DNA from: Bradyrhizobium yuanmingense
GTDB taxonomy: Bacteria; Pseudomonadota; Alphaproteobacteria; Rhizobiales; Xanthobacteraceae
DNA length: 64,000 nt
Direction: 5' to 3'
Assembly (NCBI RefSeq): GCF_029167105.1
Contig: NZ_JARFML010000035.1
Location: 20,319 to 84,318 of the forward strand
Part shown: positions 35,146 to 42,760 of the stretch, piece by piece
Position numbering within the stretch: position 1 is the first letter of the stretch
How the letters are laid out: the number at the start of each line of letters is the position of its first letter
Notes under the pieces: model-generated
What the model saw: only the letters and a program-made list of their open reading frames with translations
What the model was told of the DNA's origin: nothing
Database searches by the model: none
Program-made: the position numbers and the translations under genes

Positions 35146-35151
35146 GTGCCG

Positions 35152-35724
35152 ATGAACGAAGCGGCTGCGCGCGCGAGCGATGAACCCGTCCTGGTTCGGC
35201 CATCACGCGAGAGCGACGTCGAGGCGATGCTGGCGATCTACCGCCATCACGTCCGCAACGGCGTGCCGCGCGATGAAGGAACCGGTGCGCCGGAGCCGGA
35301 CGATCTGCGCGAGCGGCGCAAGAACCTGAAGCAGACCCGCCTGCCGCATCTGGTTGCGACCTGGCGCGGCGAAGTCGTCGGCTATGCCTATGCCGTGCTG
35401 TTCCGCAAGAGGCCGGCCTATCGATACACCGCCAAGCACTCGATCTACGTCCATCACGCTCATCTCGGCCGCGGGGTCGGACGGCTGTTGCTGCAGGAAT
35501 TGATCGACGCCTGCGCGGCGGCCGGCTTCCGCCAGATGATCGGCTATATCGATGCAGATAACGCGCCCTCGCTGGCGCTGCACGGGCGGTTCGGTTTCGC
35601 ACGCGCCGGCCTGCTCAGCGGCGTTGCCTATCGCCACGGCCGCTGGTCCGACACCGTCATGGTGCAACGCTCGCTCGGCGCGGGGACGACGACGCCCCCG
35701 CCCGTCACGGCACCCGGGCGTTAG
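35152..35724 (+). CDS. GNAT N-acetyltransferase (phosphinothricin acetyltransferase-like)
   Basis: Acetyl-CoA-dependent N-acetyltransferase, 190 aa. The acetyl-CoA loop is LGRGVGRLLLQELI (about residues 104-117), preceded by SIYVHHAHL and followed by YIDADNAPSLALHGRFGF, a PAT/bar-family pattern. It starts 6 bp after the decarboxylase stop, so co-transcription is likely; acetylation of a diamine or amino acid product is possible. The start ATG at 35152 is chosen over a GTG abutting the previous stop. Confidence 0.85.
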   Translation: MNEAAARASDEPVLVRPSRESDVEAMLAIYRHHVRNGVPRDEGTGAPEPDDLRERRKNLKQTRLPHLVATWRGEVVGYAYAVLFRKRPAYRYTAKHSIYVHHAHLGRGVGRLLLQELIDACAAAGFRQMIGYIDADNAPSLALHGRFGFARAGLLSGVAYRHGRWSDTVMVQRSLGAGTTTPPPVTAPGR

Positions 35725-35727
35725 GCC

Positions 35728-35940
35728 CTAGGACGGGTAGTCGGCCGGTCTGACGTGGATACGGTCGGCATGCAGTGACCAGTGATGCAACGCCTGGTCC
35801 TTGCAGAACCTCGCTTTCGCCCGTTCCCTGGCCTCGTCCTCGTCGGCGGCGTCGATCTCGAGCGTGCCCTGGCAGACCTCGCATTGCCGGCCGTATTCGC
35901 CGAGCACGTCCTTCATGAACCTGACGACATAAGTTGACAT
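35728..35940 (-). CDS. Small hypothetical protein
   Basis: 70-aa soluble protein starting MSTYVVRFMKDVLGEYGRQC, with two cysteines in RQCEVCQGTLEID and an acidic-basic helix (ADEDEARERAKARF). No signal peptide or recognised domain. It begins behind GGGAGGTCCC, a strong ribosome site, which supports it being real. It is convergent with the acetyltransferase gene. Confidence 0.65.
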   Translation of the reverse strand: MSTYVVRFMKDVLGEYGRQCEVCQGTLEIDAADEDEARERAKARFCKDQALHHWSLHADRIHVRPADYPS

Positions 35941-36077
35941 GGGACCTCCCTGCCTGCCCGCCGGCACTCTAGTCCCATTTAGGCCGGACGGGGAAAGGAG
36001 ATTTTGACGCGGATCAAGGCTTGTCCAGTCCCGGCGAGAGATTCGTTGCGGAACCTGCCGCGCGGGTTTATGGGCAA

Positions 36078-37046
36078 ATGCCGGTCGCCAATAAGGAACT
36101 TGCCTTGCACTTTGTCTCCGATACCGAAGTCACGAAAGCTCTGACCTTTCCGATCCTTATTGCGGCCCTCGAAGAAGCGCATCGCCGGCCGAAGATGGAA
36201 GTGCTGGACGCCTTCCTTGGAGACGAGAGGGGGCAATACGTCATCCGCAGCGCCGTCGATCCCGGCCGATACATGGCCAGCAAGATGTTCACCAGCTTTC
36301 CGGCCAATCTGGCCGAAGGCAGGATGCCGGCGGTGCAGGCCGTGTGCGTGCTGTTCGACGGCACCAATGGGCGGCCGCTGGCGGCGATGGACGGGACCGA
36401 GATCACGCATTGGCGCACCGCAGCCGACTCCGCGTTGGCCACGAAACTGCTCGCCCTGCCCAATCCCGAGACGCTGCTCTGCGTCGGGGCCGGCGAGATG
36501 TCCGAATGGCTGATCCGGGGTCATCGCACCGTGCGGCCGTCACTGGAGCGCGTGCTGATCTGGAATCGCAGCCCGGACCGGCGCGTGGATCTCGCTCAGC
36601 GCTTGGCGAAGGCCGGCATCAAGGCGGAAGCAATCACGGATCTCGACGCCGCGACGCGCGAGGCCGATGTCATTACCACCTGCACCCGCGCGCATCAGCC
36701 GCTGATCAAGGGCCGCAATCTGCGGCCGGGCACGCATCTGGACCTCGTCGGCGGCTACACACCGCAAACCCGGGAGGCTGATGACGAGGCGGCCAAGCGC
36801 TCCCGCGTCTTCGTGGACCGGCGGGAATCCGCCTTCCACGGCGTCGGCGACATCCTGCAGCCGATCGCGAGCGGCGCGATCAGCGAGGCGGACGTCCTCG
36901 GCGACCTCTACGACCTCCTCGGCGACCTTGTGCAGGGGCGAACGTCACCGTCCGACATCACGTTCTTCAAGAACGCGGGCGGCGGCCATCTCGACCTCAT
37001 GACCTGCGAGGCCGTGTTCCAGCAGCTCGGCGCAAAGCTGGGGTAG
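36078..37046 (+). CDS. Ornithine cyclodeaminase/mu-crystallin family protein
   Basis: NAD-dependent enzyme of the OCD/mu-crystallin family, 322 aa. The substrate-binding arginine and lysine lie in VIRSAVDPGRYMASKMFTSF; the Rossmann motif is VGAGEMSEWLIRGH and the later DLVGGYTPQTREADD is typical. Members cyclise ornithine to proline, or act as alanine, lysine or imine dehydrogenases or reductases. Proximity to the basic amino acid decarboxylase suggests an ornithine-type substrate, not proven. Start is uncertain: ATG at 36078 (MPVANKELAL) is used; a TTG at 36021 would add 19 residues. Confidence 0.85.
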   Translation: MPVANKELALHFVSDTEVTKALTFPILIAALEEAHRRPKMEVLDAFLGDERGQYVIRSAVDPGRYMASKMFTSFPANLAEGRMPAVQAVCVLFDGTNGRPLAAMDGTEITHWRTAADSALATKLLALPNPETLLCVGAGEMSEWLIRGHRTVRPSLERVLIWNRSPDRRVDLAQRLAKAGIKAEAITDLDAATREADVITTCTRAHQPLIKGRNLRPGTHLDLVGGYTPQTREADDEAAKRSRVFVDRRESAFHGVGDILQPIASGAISEADVLGDLYDLLGDLVQGRTSPSDITFFKNAGGGHLDLMTCEAVFQQLGAKLG

Positions 37047-37082
37047 TGGCCCAGGCTGGCGAGACGCGGCCGACGTCAGCCC

Positions 37083-37523
37083 TCACGCCTTGATGTCGAG
37101 GAGCGTGTCTTGCGTGTCGGCGTAGGCCTGAATGACCTTCGCATTGGCAACGAAGCTGTACCTTGCGGTCACCAACTGAGCGAATTCGCTAGCAAGATCG
37201 ACATTCGGCGCTGCGACCAGGCCGTCCTGGTTTGCGAAGGGAGCGCTCGGGTCGGGTTGCGCGGTATAGCTCGGCGATACCGTCGATACGGTCGCAACCG
37301 TACCGCCCGGCGTCGAACCGCTCGACTGGGAGACCTGATCGACTCGCAAGGGCACGTAGGCTGCAGGAAACGTTGGAGCAATGCCCGCACCGGCCGATGC
37401 GCTCGACCCGCCTGACGCGGGTAGTGGGCCGGTCGTGCTGATGTTGGCGATATTGCTCGCGGCCACGTTCACGCGCAAACTCGCCGCAGAAAGTCCGGAT
37501 GTCGCAATCGAAAGTATGCTCAT
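37083..37523 (-). CDS. Flagellar basal-body rod-like protein (FlgC/FlgB type), orphan
   Basis: 146-aa protein with the N-terminal rod/hook signature (SIATSGLSAASLRVNVAASN then IAN) and the C-terminal coiled segment VDLASEFAQLVTARYSFVAN shared by axial flagellar proteins. The middle is a low-complexity Ser/Gly/Ala/Pro stretch. Length is like FlgC. No other flagellar gene lies nearby, so this is a stray paralogue rather than part of a flagellar operon; function unclear. Confidence 0.8.
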   Translation of the reverse strand: MSILSIATSGLSAASLRVNVAASNIANISTTGPLPASGGSSASAGAGIAPTFPAAYVPLRVDQVSQSSGSTPGGTVATVSTVSPSYTAQPDPSAPFANQDGLVAAPNVDLASEFAQLVTARYSFVANAKVIQAYADTQDTLLDIKA

Positions 37524-37639
37524 GCTCCCTGACTACAGGAGAGGTCATAGGCGTTCATTCACGCCATCAGTAAAATGCACCGCTCTCTGTTTTCATCCTG
37601 ATAACCAAGGATCGGCGCGCGACTGGGCTTCGCGCGCCC

Positions 37640-38689
37640 CTACCCCGGCGTCACGCCAAAAGCCTGCTTGAAGCGCTCGGCATAGCGCGGCCAGGCTTCG
37701 GGATTGATGATGCGCGGCGGGCGCTTGCCGTCGAGCACATCCAGCACCTGCTCGGCGGCGATCCGGCCCATGTTCTGGCGCGCCTCGATGGTGACGCCTG
37801 CCGTGTGCGGGCTCGCCAGCACGTTGTCGAGCTGGAGCAGCGGATGCTCCGGCGGCGGCGGCTCCTTGGACCAGACGTCGAGGCCGGCGCCGGCGATGCG
37901 CTTGTCGCGCAGCGCCTGCAGCAGCGCGTCCTCGTCGTGGATGAAGCCGCGTGCGGTGGTGATGAAATAGGCATGCGGCTGCATCAGCGCGAATTCGCGT
38001 GTGCTGATCAAGTTGCGGCTGCCCTTGTTGAGCGGGCATGAGATCGAGACGAAATCGGCGCGGCGCAACAGCTCGTCGAGCTCGACCTTCTCCCCGCCCC
38101 GCTCGGCCATCACCTCGGCCGACAAATACGGATCGTAGGCAAGCACTGTCATACCGAGCAGGCCCTTGCACAAGGCGGCGATGCGCCGGCCGACATTACC
38201 GAGGCCGATGATGCCGACGGTCTTGCCCTCGACCTCGTTGCCGACCAGATCGTTGCGGTTCACGTCGCGCTCGCGGCGCAGCCGGCGATCCGACTGGATG
38301 ATGCGCTTGGACAGCGTCAGCATCATCGCCAGCGCGTGCTCGGCGACCGAATGGGCGTTGCCGCCGGACTGGTTGACGACTACAACGCCTGCCTCCGTGC
38401 AGGCCTCGACGTCGACGGGATCGAAGCCGGCACCGTTGCTGGAAACCAGCAGCAGGTTCGGCGTCCGCTTCAGGAAGGCGGCATCGACATGGAAATGCGG
38501 GGCGAGCTCATCGCGGGCGGCGCCGACCTGGTAGACGTGGGCAGCGCCGAGGAGCGGCCCATAGACATCCTCAGGGCTTCCGTTTTCGATGCGATCGAGC
38601 CGCACGTCGGGCCGAGCCTTCAGGATGTCGATATAGATCGGATTGGCCAAATAATTGGAATAGACGACGCGCTTGTTGTTGACGGACAT
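37640..38689 (-). CDS. D-isomer-specific 2-hydroxyacid dehydrogenase (possible sulfolactate dehydrogenase)
   Basis: NAD-dependent 2-hydroxyacid dehydrogenase, 349 aa. The nucleotide motif is VGIIGLGNVGRRIAAL and the active-site arginine is in TTARGFIHDEDALL. The glutamate follows in WSKEPPPPEH and the catalytic histidine in SPHTAGVTIEAR. It is divergent from a two-subunit sulfopyruvate decarboxylase-like pair, so oxidation of a hydroxyacid such as (S)-sulfolactate to the oxoacid decarboxylated there is a sensible guess (compare SlcC, a member of this family). Phosphoglycerate or hydroxypyruvate activity remain alternatives. Start MSVNNKRVV at 38689. Confidence 0.85.
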   Translation of the reverse strand: MSVNNKRVVYSNYLANPIYIDILKARPDVRLDRIENGSPEDVYGPLLGAAHVYQVGAARDELAPHFHVDAAFLKRTPNLLLVSSNGAGFDPVDVEACTEAGVVVVNQSGGNAHSVAEHALAMMLTLSKRIIQSDRRLRRERDVNRNDLVGNEVEGKTVGIIGLGNVGRRIAALCKGLLGMTVLAYDPYLSAEVMAERGGEKVELDELLRRADFVSISCPLNKGSRNLISTREFALMQPHAYFITTARGFIHDEDALLQALRDKRIAGAGLDVWSKEPPPPEHPLLQLDNVLASPHTAGVTIEARQNMGRIAAEQVLDVLDGKRPPRIINPEAWPRYAERFKQAFGVTPG

Positions 38690-38931
38690 CAGGACCCTTC
38701 CGGCTCGTTCGCGGGAGATCCGCAAGGTCAGCGCGATGCGCGCCCGCCCGTGCCCCTCCCGTGTTCTGGTTGTCGCCGCTTATGCCATGGCGGTGCCGGC
38801 CACGGCAGGCCTGCTGGCGCAGATCATGGTGCCGGCACGGACATGTTGACAATCCCGCCGCCTGCGTCAAGTTCGGCCGACCGCCGCGACGGCCACAACC
38901 AAGAAGCATGCGCGGCCCCAGGGAGAGCGCA

Positions 38932-39483
38932 ATGGCGATTGCGGAACAGCAGACGCAAGAGAGCCGCGACGGAAGCTGGCACGGCATCGTCCTGCAAATC
39001 TTGAAGCGAAACGAGATCAGCCTGATCCCTTACGTGCCGGACCGCGTGCTCACGCCGCTGATCAAGAACCTGCACGCCGATCCTTTCTTCACCACTTTCG
39101 CGACCGCCCGCGAGGAAGAGGCCGTCGGTATCGTCGCCGGCGCCTGGATGGGCGGCCGGCGCGGCGCGGTGCTGATGCAGACCTCCGGCTTTGCAACGCT
39201 CGCAAACGTGCTGGCCTCGCTTGCGGTGCCCTACCAGATCCCGCTGATCATGTTCGTGTCCGAGCGCGGCACGCTCGGCGAGTTCAACTACGGCCAGTCG
39301 CTGGTCTGCCGGACCATGCGACCGGTGCTGGATTCGCTGGCGCTGGAGCATCACACCATCACCCGGCTCGACGAGCTCGAATTCATCACCGACCGCTCGA
39401 TCAAGCAGGCCGTCACCACGCAGGCGCCGGTGGCGTTGATCCTCAACCCGCTGCTCACGGGCGGCAAGGTCTTCGACAAGTGA
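38932..39483 (+). CDS. Sulfopyruvate decarboxylase-like TPP enzyme, alpha subunit
   Basis: 183-aa PYR domain of a split thiamine-diphosphate decarboxylase. The conserved glutamate that activates TPP lies in TAREEEAVGIVAGAWMGG, and the middle reads VLMQTSGFATLANVLASL. Together with the following gene it makes the two-subunit ComDE/phosphonopyruvate decarboxylase arrangement. Start at 38932 follows GGGAGAGC. The substrate is a 2-oxoacid with an anionic tail, such as sulfopyruvate or phosphonopyruvate (family knowledge). Confidence 0.85.
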   Translation: MAIAEQQTQESRDGSWHGIVLQILKRNEISLIPYVPDRVLTPLIKNLHADPFFTTFATAREEEAVGIVAGAWMGGRRGAVLMQTSGFATLANVLASLAVPYQIPLIMFVSERGTLGEFNYGQSLVCRTMRPVLDSLALEHHTITRLDELEFITDRSIKQAVTTQAPVALILNPLLTGGKVFDK

Positions 39484-39491
39484 GGCCGGCC

Positions 39492-40088
39492 ATGAACACG
39501 CGCAACACCAAGGTGATGAACCGCTTCGACGTCACCTCGCGGCTGATCACGAAGCTGAAGCACGAGGAAGCCGTGATCGGCGGCATCGGCAACACCAATT
39601 TCGATTTGTGGGCCGCCGGCCACCGCCCGCAGAACTTCTACATGCTGGGCAGCATGGGCCTCGCCTTTCCGATCGCGCTCGGCGTGGCGCTGGCGCAGCC
39701 CGACCGCCGCGTCTTCGCGCTCGAAGGCGACGGCTCGCTCCTGATGCAGCTCGGGGCGCTCGCGACGATTGCAGCCCTGAAGCCGAAGAACCTCACGATG
39801 ATCGTGATGGACAACGGCATCTACCAAATCACCGGGGCGCAGCCGACGCCGGCAGCTGGTGTCGCCGACATCGTCGCGATTGCCATCGGCTCTGGTCTTG
39901 CGAGCAGCGCCTGGGCCGCCGACGAGGAGGATTTCGAGCGGCTGGTCGACGACGCGATGGCTGCTTCCGAGCCGAGCCTGATCGCGGTCAGGATCGACGA
40001 CAAGCCCGGCGTGGGCACCACCCGGCGCGACCCCGTGCAGATCCGGGAACGCTTCATGCATGGCCTCGGCGTGCGCGAGCCACTTTAA
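39492..40088 (+). CDS. Sulfopyruvate decarboxylase-like TPP enzyme, beta subunit
   Basis: 198-aa PP domain. The TPP/Mg motif GDGSLLMQLG...MDNGIYQ (GDG-x~25-N) is complete and is preceded by FYMLGSMGLAFPIALGVALA, typical of ComE. It sits 8 bp after the alpha subunit gene; ATG at 39492 (MNTRNTKV) is chosen over an overlapping GTG. The pair would release CO2 from sulfopyruvate to give sulfoacetaldehyde, if the organosulfur assignment holds. No sulfoacetaldehyde acetyltransferase is in the window. Confidence 0.85.
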   Translation: MNTRNTKVMNRFDVTSRLITKLKHEEAVIGGIGNTNFDLWAAGHRPQNFYMLGSMGLAFPIALGVALAQPDRRVFALEGDGSLLMQLGALATIAALKPKNLTMIVMDNGIYQITGAQPTPAAGVADIVAIAIGSGLASSAWAADEEDFERLVDDAMAASEPSLIAVRIDDKPGVGTTRRDPVQIRERFMHGLGVREPL

Positions 40089-40164
40089 CATTTTGTCATT
40101 AACTACACGGCGATCTGATACGAGCCTCGCGACAACCCGACCAAATTCGTGCTAAGCGACCCGG

Positions 40165-40533
40165 ATGTTCATTCGTACCTTTGCCTGGCTGCTCGCCGCT
40201 GCCGTTACGTTCGCCACCCTCGGTCCTCACGGCCTTCGCCCCCATTCCGACCTCGGTCAGGACGGCGAACATGCGCTTGCCTTCGTCATGGTGGGATTGG
40301 CCTTCGGCCTCGCCTATCCACGCCGGCGCCTACTGAGCGCAGCGGCCGCGGTCGTCCTGATCGGCGTGCTCGAGCTGATGCAATTTTGGGCACCCGGCCG
40401 CCACGCGCGGCTGGTGGATTTTCTGGTCGATGCTGGCACCGCGTGCCTCGGCTTTGCGCTCGCAGCCGCGGCTGATTGGCTGCTCTCGCGCTTTCGCACC
40501 AGCTCCGCCACAATCGAAGGCCCCGCGGAGTGA
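40165..40533 (+). CDS. VanZ-like family membrane protein
   Basis: 122-aa protein with about four hydrophobic segments and the VanZ-like core HSDLGQDGEHALAFVMVGLA ... ELMQFWAPGRHARLVDFLVD. Members are small membrane proteins of mostly unknown role; the name comes from a teicoplanin-resistance accessory protein. It is a single gene, convergent with the next one across a shared hairpin. Confidence 0.82.
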   Translation: MFIRTFAWLLAAAVTFATLGPHGLRPHSDLGQDGEHALAFVMVGLAFGLAYPRRRLLSAAAAVVLIGVLELMQFWAPGRHARLVDFLVDAGTACLGFALAAAADWLLSRFRTSSATIEGPAE

Positions 40534-40549
40534 TGCTCCGCAGGGCCTT
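40517..40549. terminator. Hairpin between convergent genes
   Basis: AAGGCCCCGCGGAG (40517-40530), 5-nt loop, CTCCGCAGGGCCTT (40536-40549): a 14-bp stem with one mismatch that overlaps the stop codon of the VanZ-like gene. No long T run follows on either side, so it is a bidirectional terminator candidate rather than a textbook one. Confidence 0.6.
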
Positions 40550-40573
40550 CCTCAGAACAAAGAATTGCGCCGA

Positions 40574-40957
40574 TCAGTCGATGATCTTGACCACGCGGCG
40601 CGTGCGCGGCTCGACGATCACGCGGCGATCGTTGACGACCGCATAGCGATATTCGGTGTAGTTCGGTACGGGCCGCAGCACGACGGTCGGAGGCAGCGGC
40701 TCGCCGACCACGACGCGCTCCTGCACTACGACGGAGTCGCTGCGAGGAATTCCACCCAGGACCGCATTCGGGATCTCGAGGCCGGCGCCGACGGCTGCAC
40801 CCACGGTGCCGCCAACCATTGCACCGATCGGGCCGCCGATGTCGCCACCTGCACGCGCGCCGTCCCTGGCGCCCTGTTCGGTCGTCGACTGAGCAAAGGC
40901 TGCGCTCGACGCCAGCAGCGACGCGGCAGCCAACGTAATCGCAAGACGGGTTTTCAT
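40574..40957 (-). CDS. DUF1236-type exported protein
   Basis: 127-aa secreted protein. The signal peptide MKTRLAITLAAASLLASSAA ends near AFAQ; then comes a glycine-rich stretch (GGDIGGPIGAMVGGTVGAAV) and a C-terminal DUF1236-like region (PNYTEYRYAVVNDRRVIVEP...RRVVKIID). Proteins of this kind are common in Bradyrhizobium and have no assigned function; an envelope role is likely. The ATG at 40957 gives a proper signal peptide, unlike the 25-residue longer frame. Confidence 0.82.
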   Translation of the reverse strand: MKTRLAITLAAASLLASSAAFAQSTTEQGARDGARAGGDIGGPIGAMVGGTVGAAVGAGLEIPNAVLGGIPRSDSVVVQERVVVGEPLPPTVVLRPVPNYTEYRYAVVNDRRVIVEPRTRRVVKIID

Positions 40958-41061
40958 GTCCTGATGTCTCCAGTGATTGTTATGCGCCTTCAACCCGCGG
41001 GGCCAGAGCATGTTCCGGTTCCCATGCGACAAAGATACGGGCAGTGTTACTGCGTAACAGT

Positions 41062-41949
41062 TCAGGGGGCGGCGATTTCGTGCCCCGCCATCAGTTCCAG
41101 CGCCCGCACCATCGCGGAGTGATCCCAGGCCTTGCCGCCATGTGCGGTGCAGGACGAGAACAATTGTTGCGCCACCGCCGTGCTCGGCAGCGACAGGCCG
41201 AGTGCACGCGCACCTTCGAGAGCGAGGTTGAGATCCTTCTGGTGCAGCTCGATGCGGAAGCCCGGATCGAAATTGCGCTTCACCATGCGCTCGCCATGCA
41301 CCTCCAGAATGCGCGAGGAGGCGAAGCCGCCCATCAGTGCCTTGCGCACCAGCGCGGGATTCGCACCCGCCTTGGATGCGAACAACAGGGCCTCGCTCAC
41401 GGCTTCGATGGTGAGTGCGACGATGATCTGATTGGCAACCTTTGTCGTCTGTCCGTCGCCGTTGCCGCCGACATGGGTGACGTTCTTGCCCATCTTGTCG
41501 AAGATCGGCTTCATGGTGCCAAAAGCCCGCTCCGGCCCGCCGACCATGATGGTGAGGCTCGCAGCTTTCGCGCCGACCTCCCCGCCCGACACCGGCGCAT
41601 CGAGATAATCGGCGCCGAGCGCCTCGATCTTTTTTGCAAACTCCTTCGTCGCCAGCGGCGAGATCGAGCTCATGTCGACGACGATCTTGCCCTTGGAAAT
41701 GCCGCTGGCGACGCCGTCGTTGCCGAACAGCACCGCTCCCACATGCGGCGTGTCCGGCACCATGATGATGACGGCGTCCGCGCCCTCGGCGACTTCCTTG
41801 GCCGACTTGCAGGCGATGCCTCCCGCGGCGACCAGTTCAGGCGCGACCGGCGCAACGTCATGCAGGAGAACGCGATGGCCTGCGGCCAGGAGATGGCCGG
41901 CCATCGGCCGTCCCATGGTGCCAAGTCCGATGAAGCCGATGTTGGTCAT
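41062..41949 (-). CDS. glxR: 2-hydroxy-3-oxopropionate (tartronate semialdehyde) reductase
   Basis: Beta-hydroxyacid dehydrogenase, 295 aa, that reduces tartronate semialdehyde to D-glycerate with NAD(P)H. The Rossmann motif is IGFIGLGTMGRPMAGHLL at the N-terminus, the substrate loop is LDAPVSGGEVGAKAASL, and the catalytic lysine region is GQTTKVANQIIVAL. Third gene of the gcl-hyi-glxR operon, 12 bp after hyi, and the last step of the glycerate pathway from glyoxylate. Confidence 0.93.
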   Translation of the reverse strand: MTNIGFIGLGTMGRPMAGHLLAAGHRVLLHDVAPVAPELVAAGGIACKSAKEVAEGADAVIIMVPDTPHVGAVLFGNDGVASGISKGKIVVDMSSISPLATKEFAKKIEALGADYLDAPVSGGEVGAKAASLTIMVGGPERAFGTMKPIFDKMGKNVTHVGGNGDGQTTKVANQIIVALTIEAVSEALLFASKAGANPALVRKALMGGFASSRILEVHGERMVKRNFDPGFRIELHQKDLNLALEGARALGLSLPSTAVAQQLFSSCTAHGGKAWDHSAMVRALELMAGHEIAAP

Positions 41950-41961
41950 GTCTGTGTTTCC

Positions 41962-42747
41962 TCAGGTCTCAAACGTCTGCGCCGCGTGCCACGACAGGCC
42001 CTCCAGCGTCGTGGTGCGCGGCTTGTATTCGCAGCCGATCCAGCCGCGATAGCCGATCGCGTCGAGATGGCGGAACAGGAAGGGATAGTTGATCTCGCCG
42101 GTGCCGGGCTCATTGCGGCCGGGATTGTCGGCAAGCTGGACGTGGGCAATCTGAGGCAGATATTCCTGCATGGTGCGGGCGAGATCGCCCTCCATGATCT
42201 GCATGTGGTAGATGTCGTACTGGATGAAGAGGTTGTTCGAGCGCACCTCGGAGATCATTTGCACCGCCTGCTCGGTGCCATTGAGGAAGAAGCCGGGAAT
42301 GTCGAGCGTGTTGATGGGCTCGACCAATAGCTTGATGTTCTCTCGCGCCAGCGTCGAAGCCGCAAAACGCAGATTCCCGACCAGCGTCTCCCGAAGCTCG
42401 CGCGGATCGGCATCAACAGGCGCGATGCCGACGAGGCAGTTGAGCTGCTCGCAATCGAGCGCCTTGGCATAATCGATGGCGCGGAACACGCCGTCGCGGA
42501 ATTCGGCGGTGCGGTCGGGCAGGATCGCGATGCCGCGCTCTCCGCCGGCCCAGTTGCCGGCGGGGAGATTGTGCAGCACCTGCATCAAGCCGTGGGCCTC
42601 GAGCTGCTCGCGCAGCTGCGCCTTGTCGAAATCATAGGGGAAGAGATATTCGACCCCGGCAAAGCCCGCCGCCTTCGCCGCCGCAAAGCGGTCGAGGAAC
42701 GGCATCTCGTTGAAGAGCATGGTGAGGTTGGCGGCAAATTTCGGCAT
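41962..42747 (-). CDS. hyi: Hydroxypyruvate isomerase
   Basis: TIM-barrel isomerase of the AP-endonuclease-2-like fold, 261 aa, that interconverts hydroxypyruvate and tartronate semialdehyde. Metal and substrate residues appear in VEPINTLDIPGFFLNGT, QYDIYHMQIMEGDL, HVQLADNPGRNEPGTGEINY and GCEYKPRTTT. It lies between gcl and glxR with 12-13 bp gaps, the standard glyoxylate operon order. Confidence 0.94.
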   Translation of the reverse strand: MPKFAANLTMLFNEMPFLDRFAAAKAAGFAGVEYLFPYDFDKAQLREQLEAHGLMQVLHNLPAGNWAGGERGIAILPDRTAEFRDGVFRAIDYAKALDCEQLNCLVGIAPVDADPRELRETLVGNLRFAASTLARENIKLLVEPINTLDIPGFFLNGTEQAVQMISEVRSNNLFIQYDIYHMQIMEGDLARTMQEYLPQIAHVQLADNPGRNEPGTGEINYPFLFRHLDAIGYRGWIGCEYKPRTTTLEGLSWHAAQTFET

Positions 42748-42760
42748 GGTGCTTCTTCCC

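Noticed and set aside
38735..38848. 37-codon frame (ending ...GLLAQIMVPARTC) in the divergent gap before the TPP decarboxylase genes
   Set aside because: No ribosome site and no recognisable family; probably chance in GC-rich DNA, though a decayed gene end cannot be excluded.
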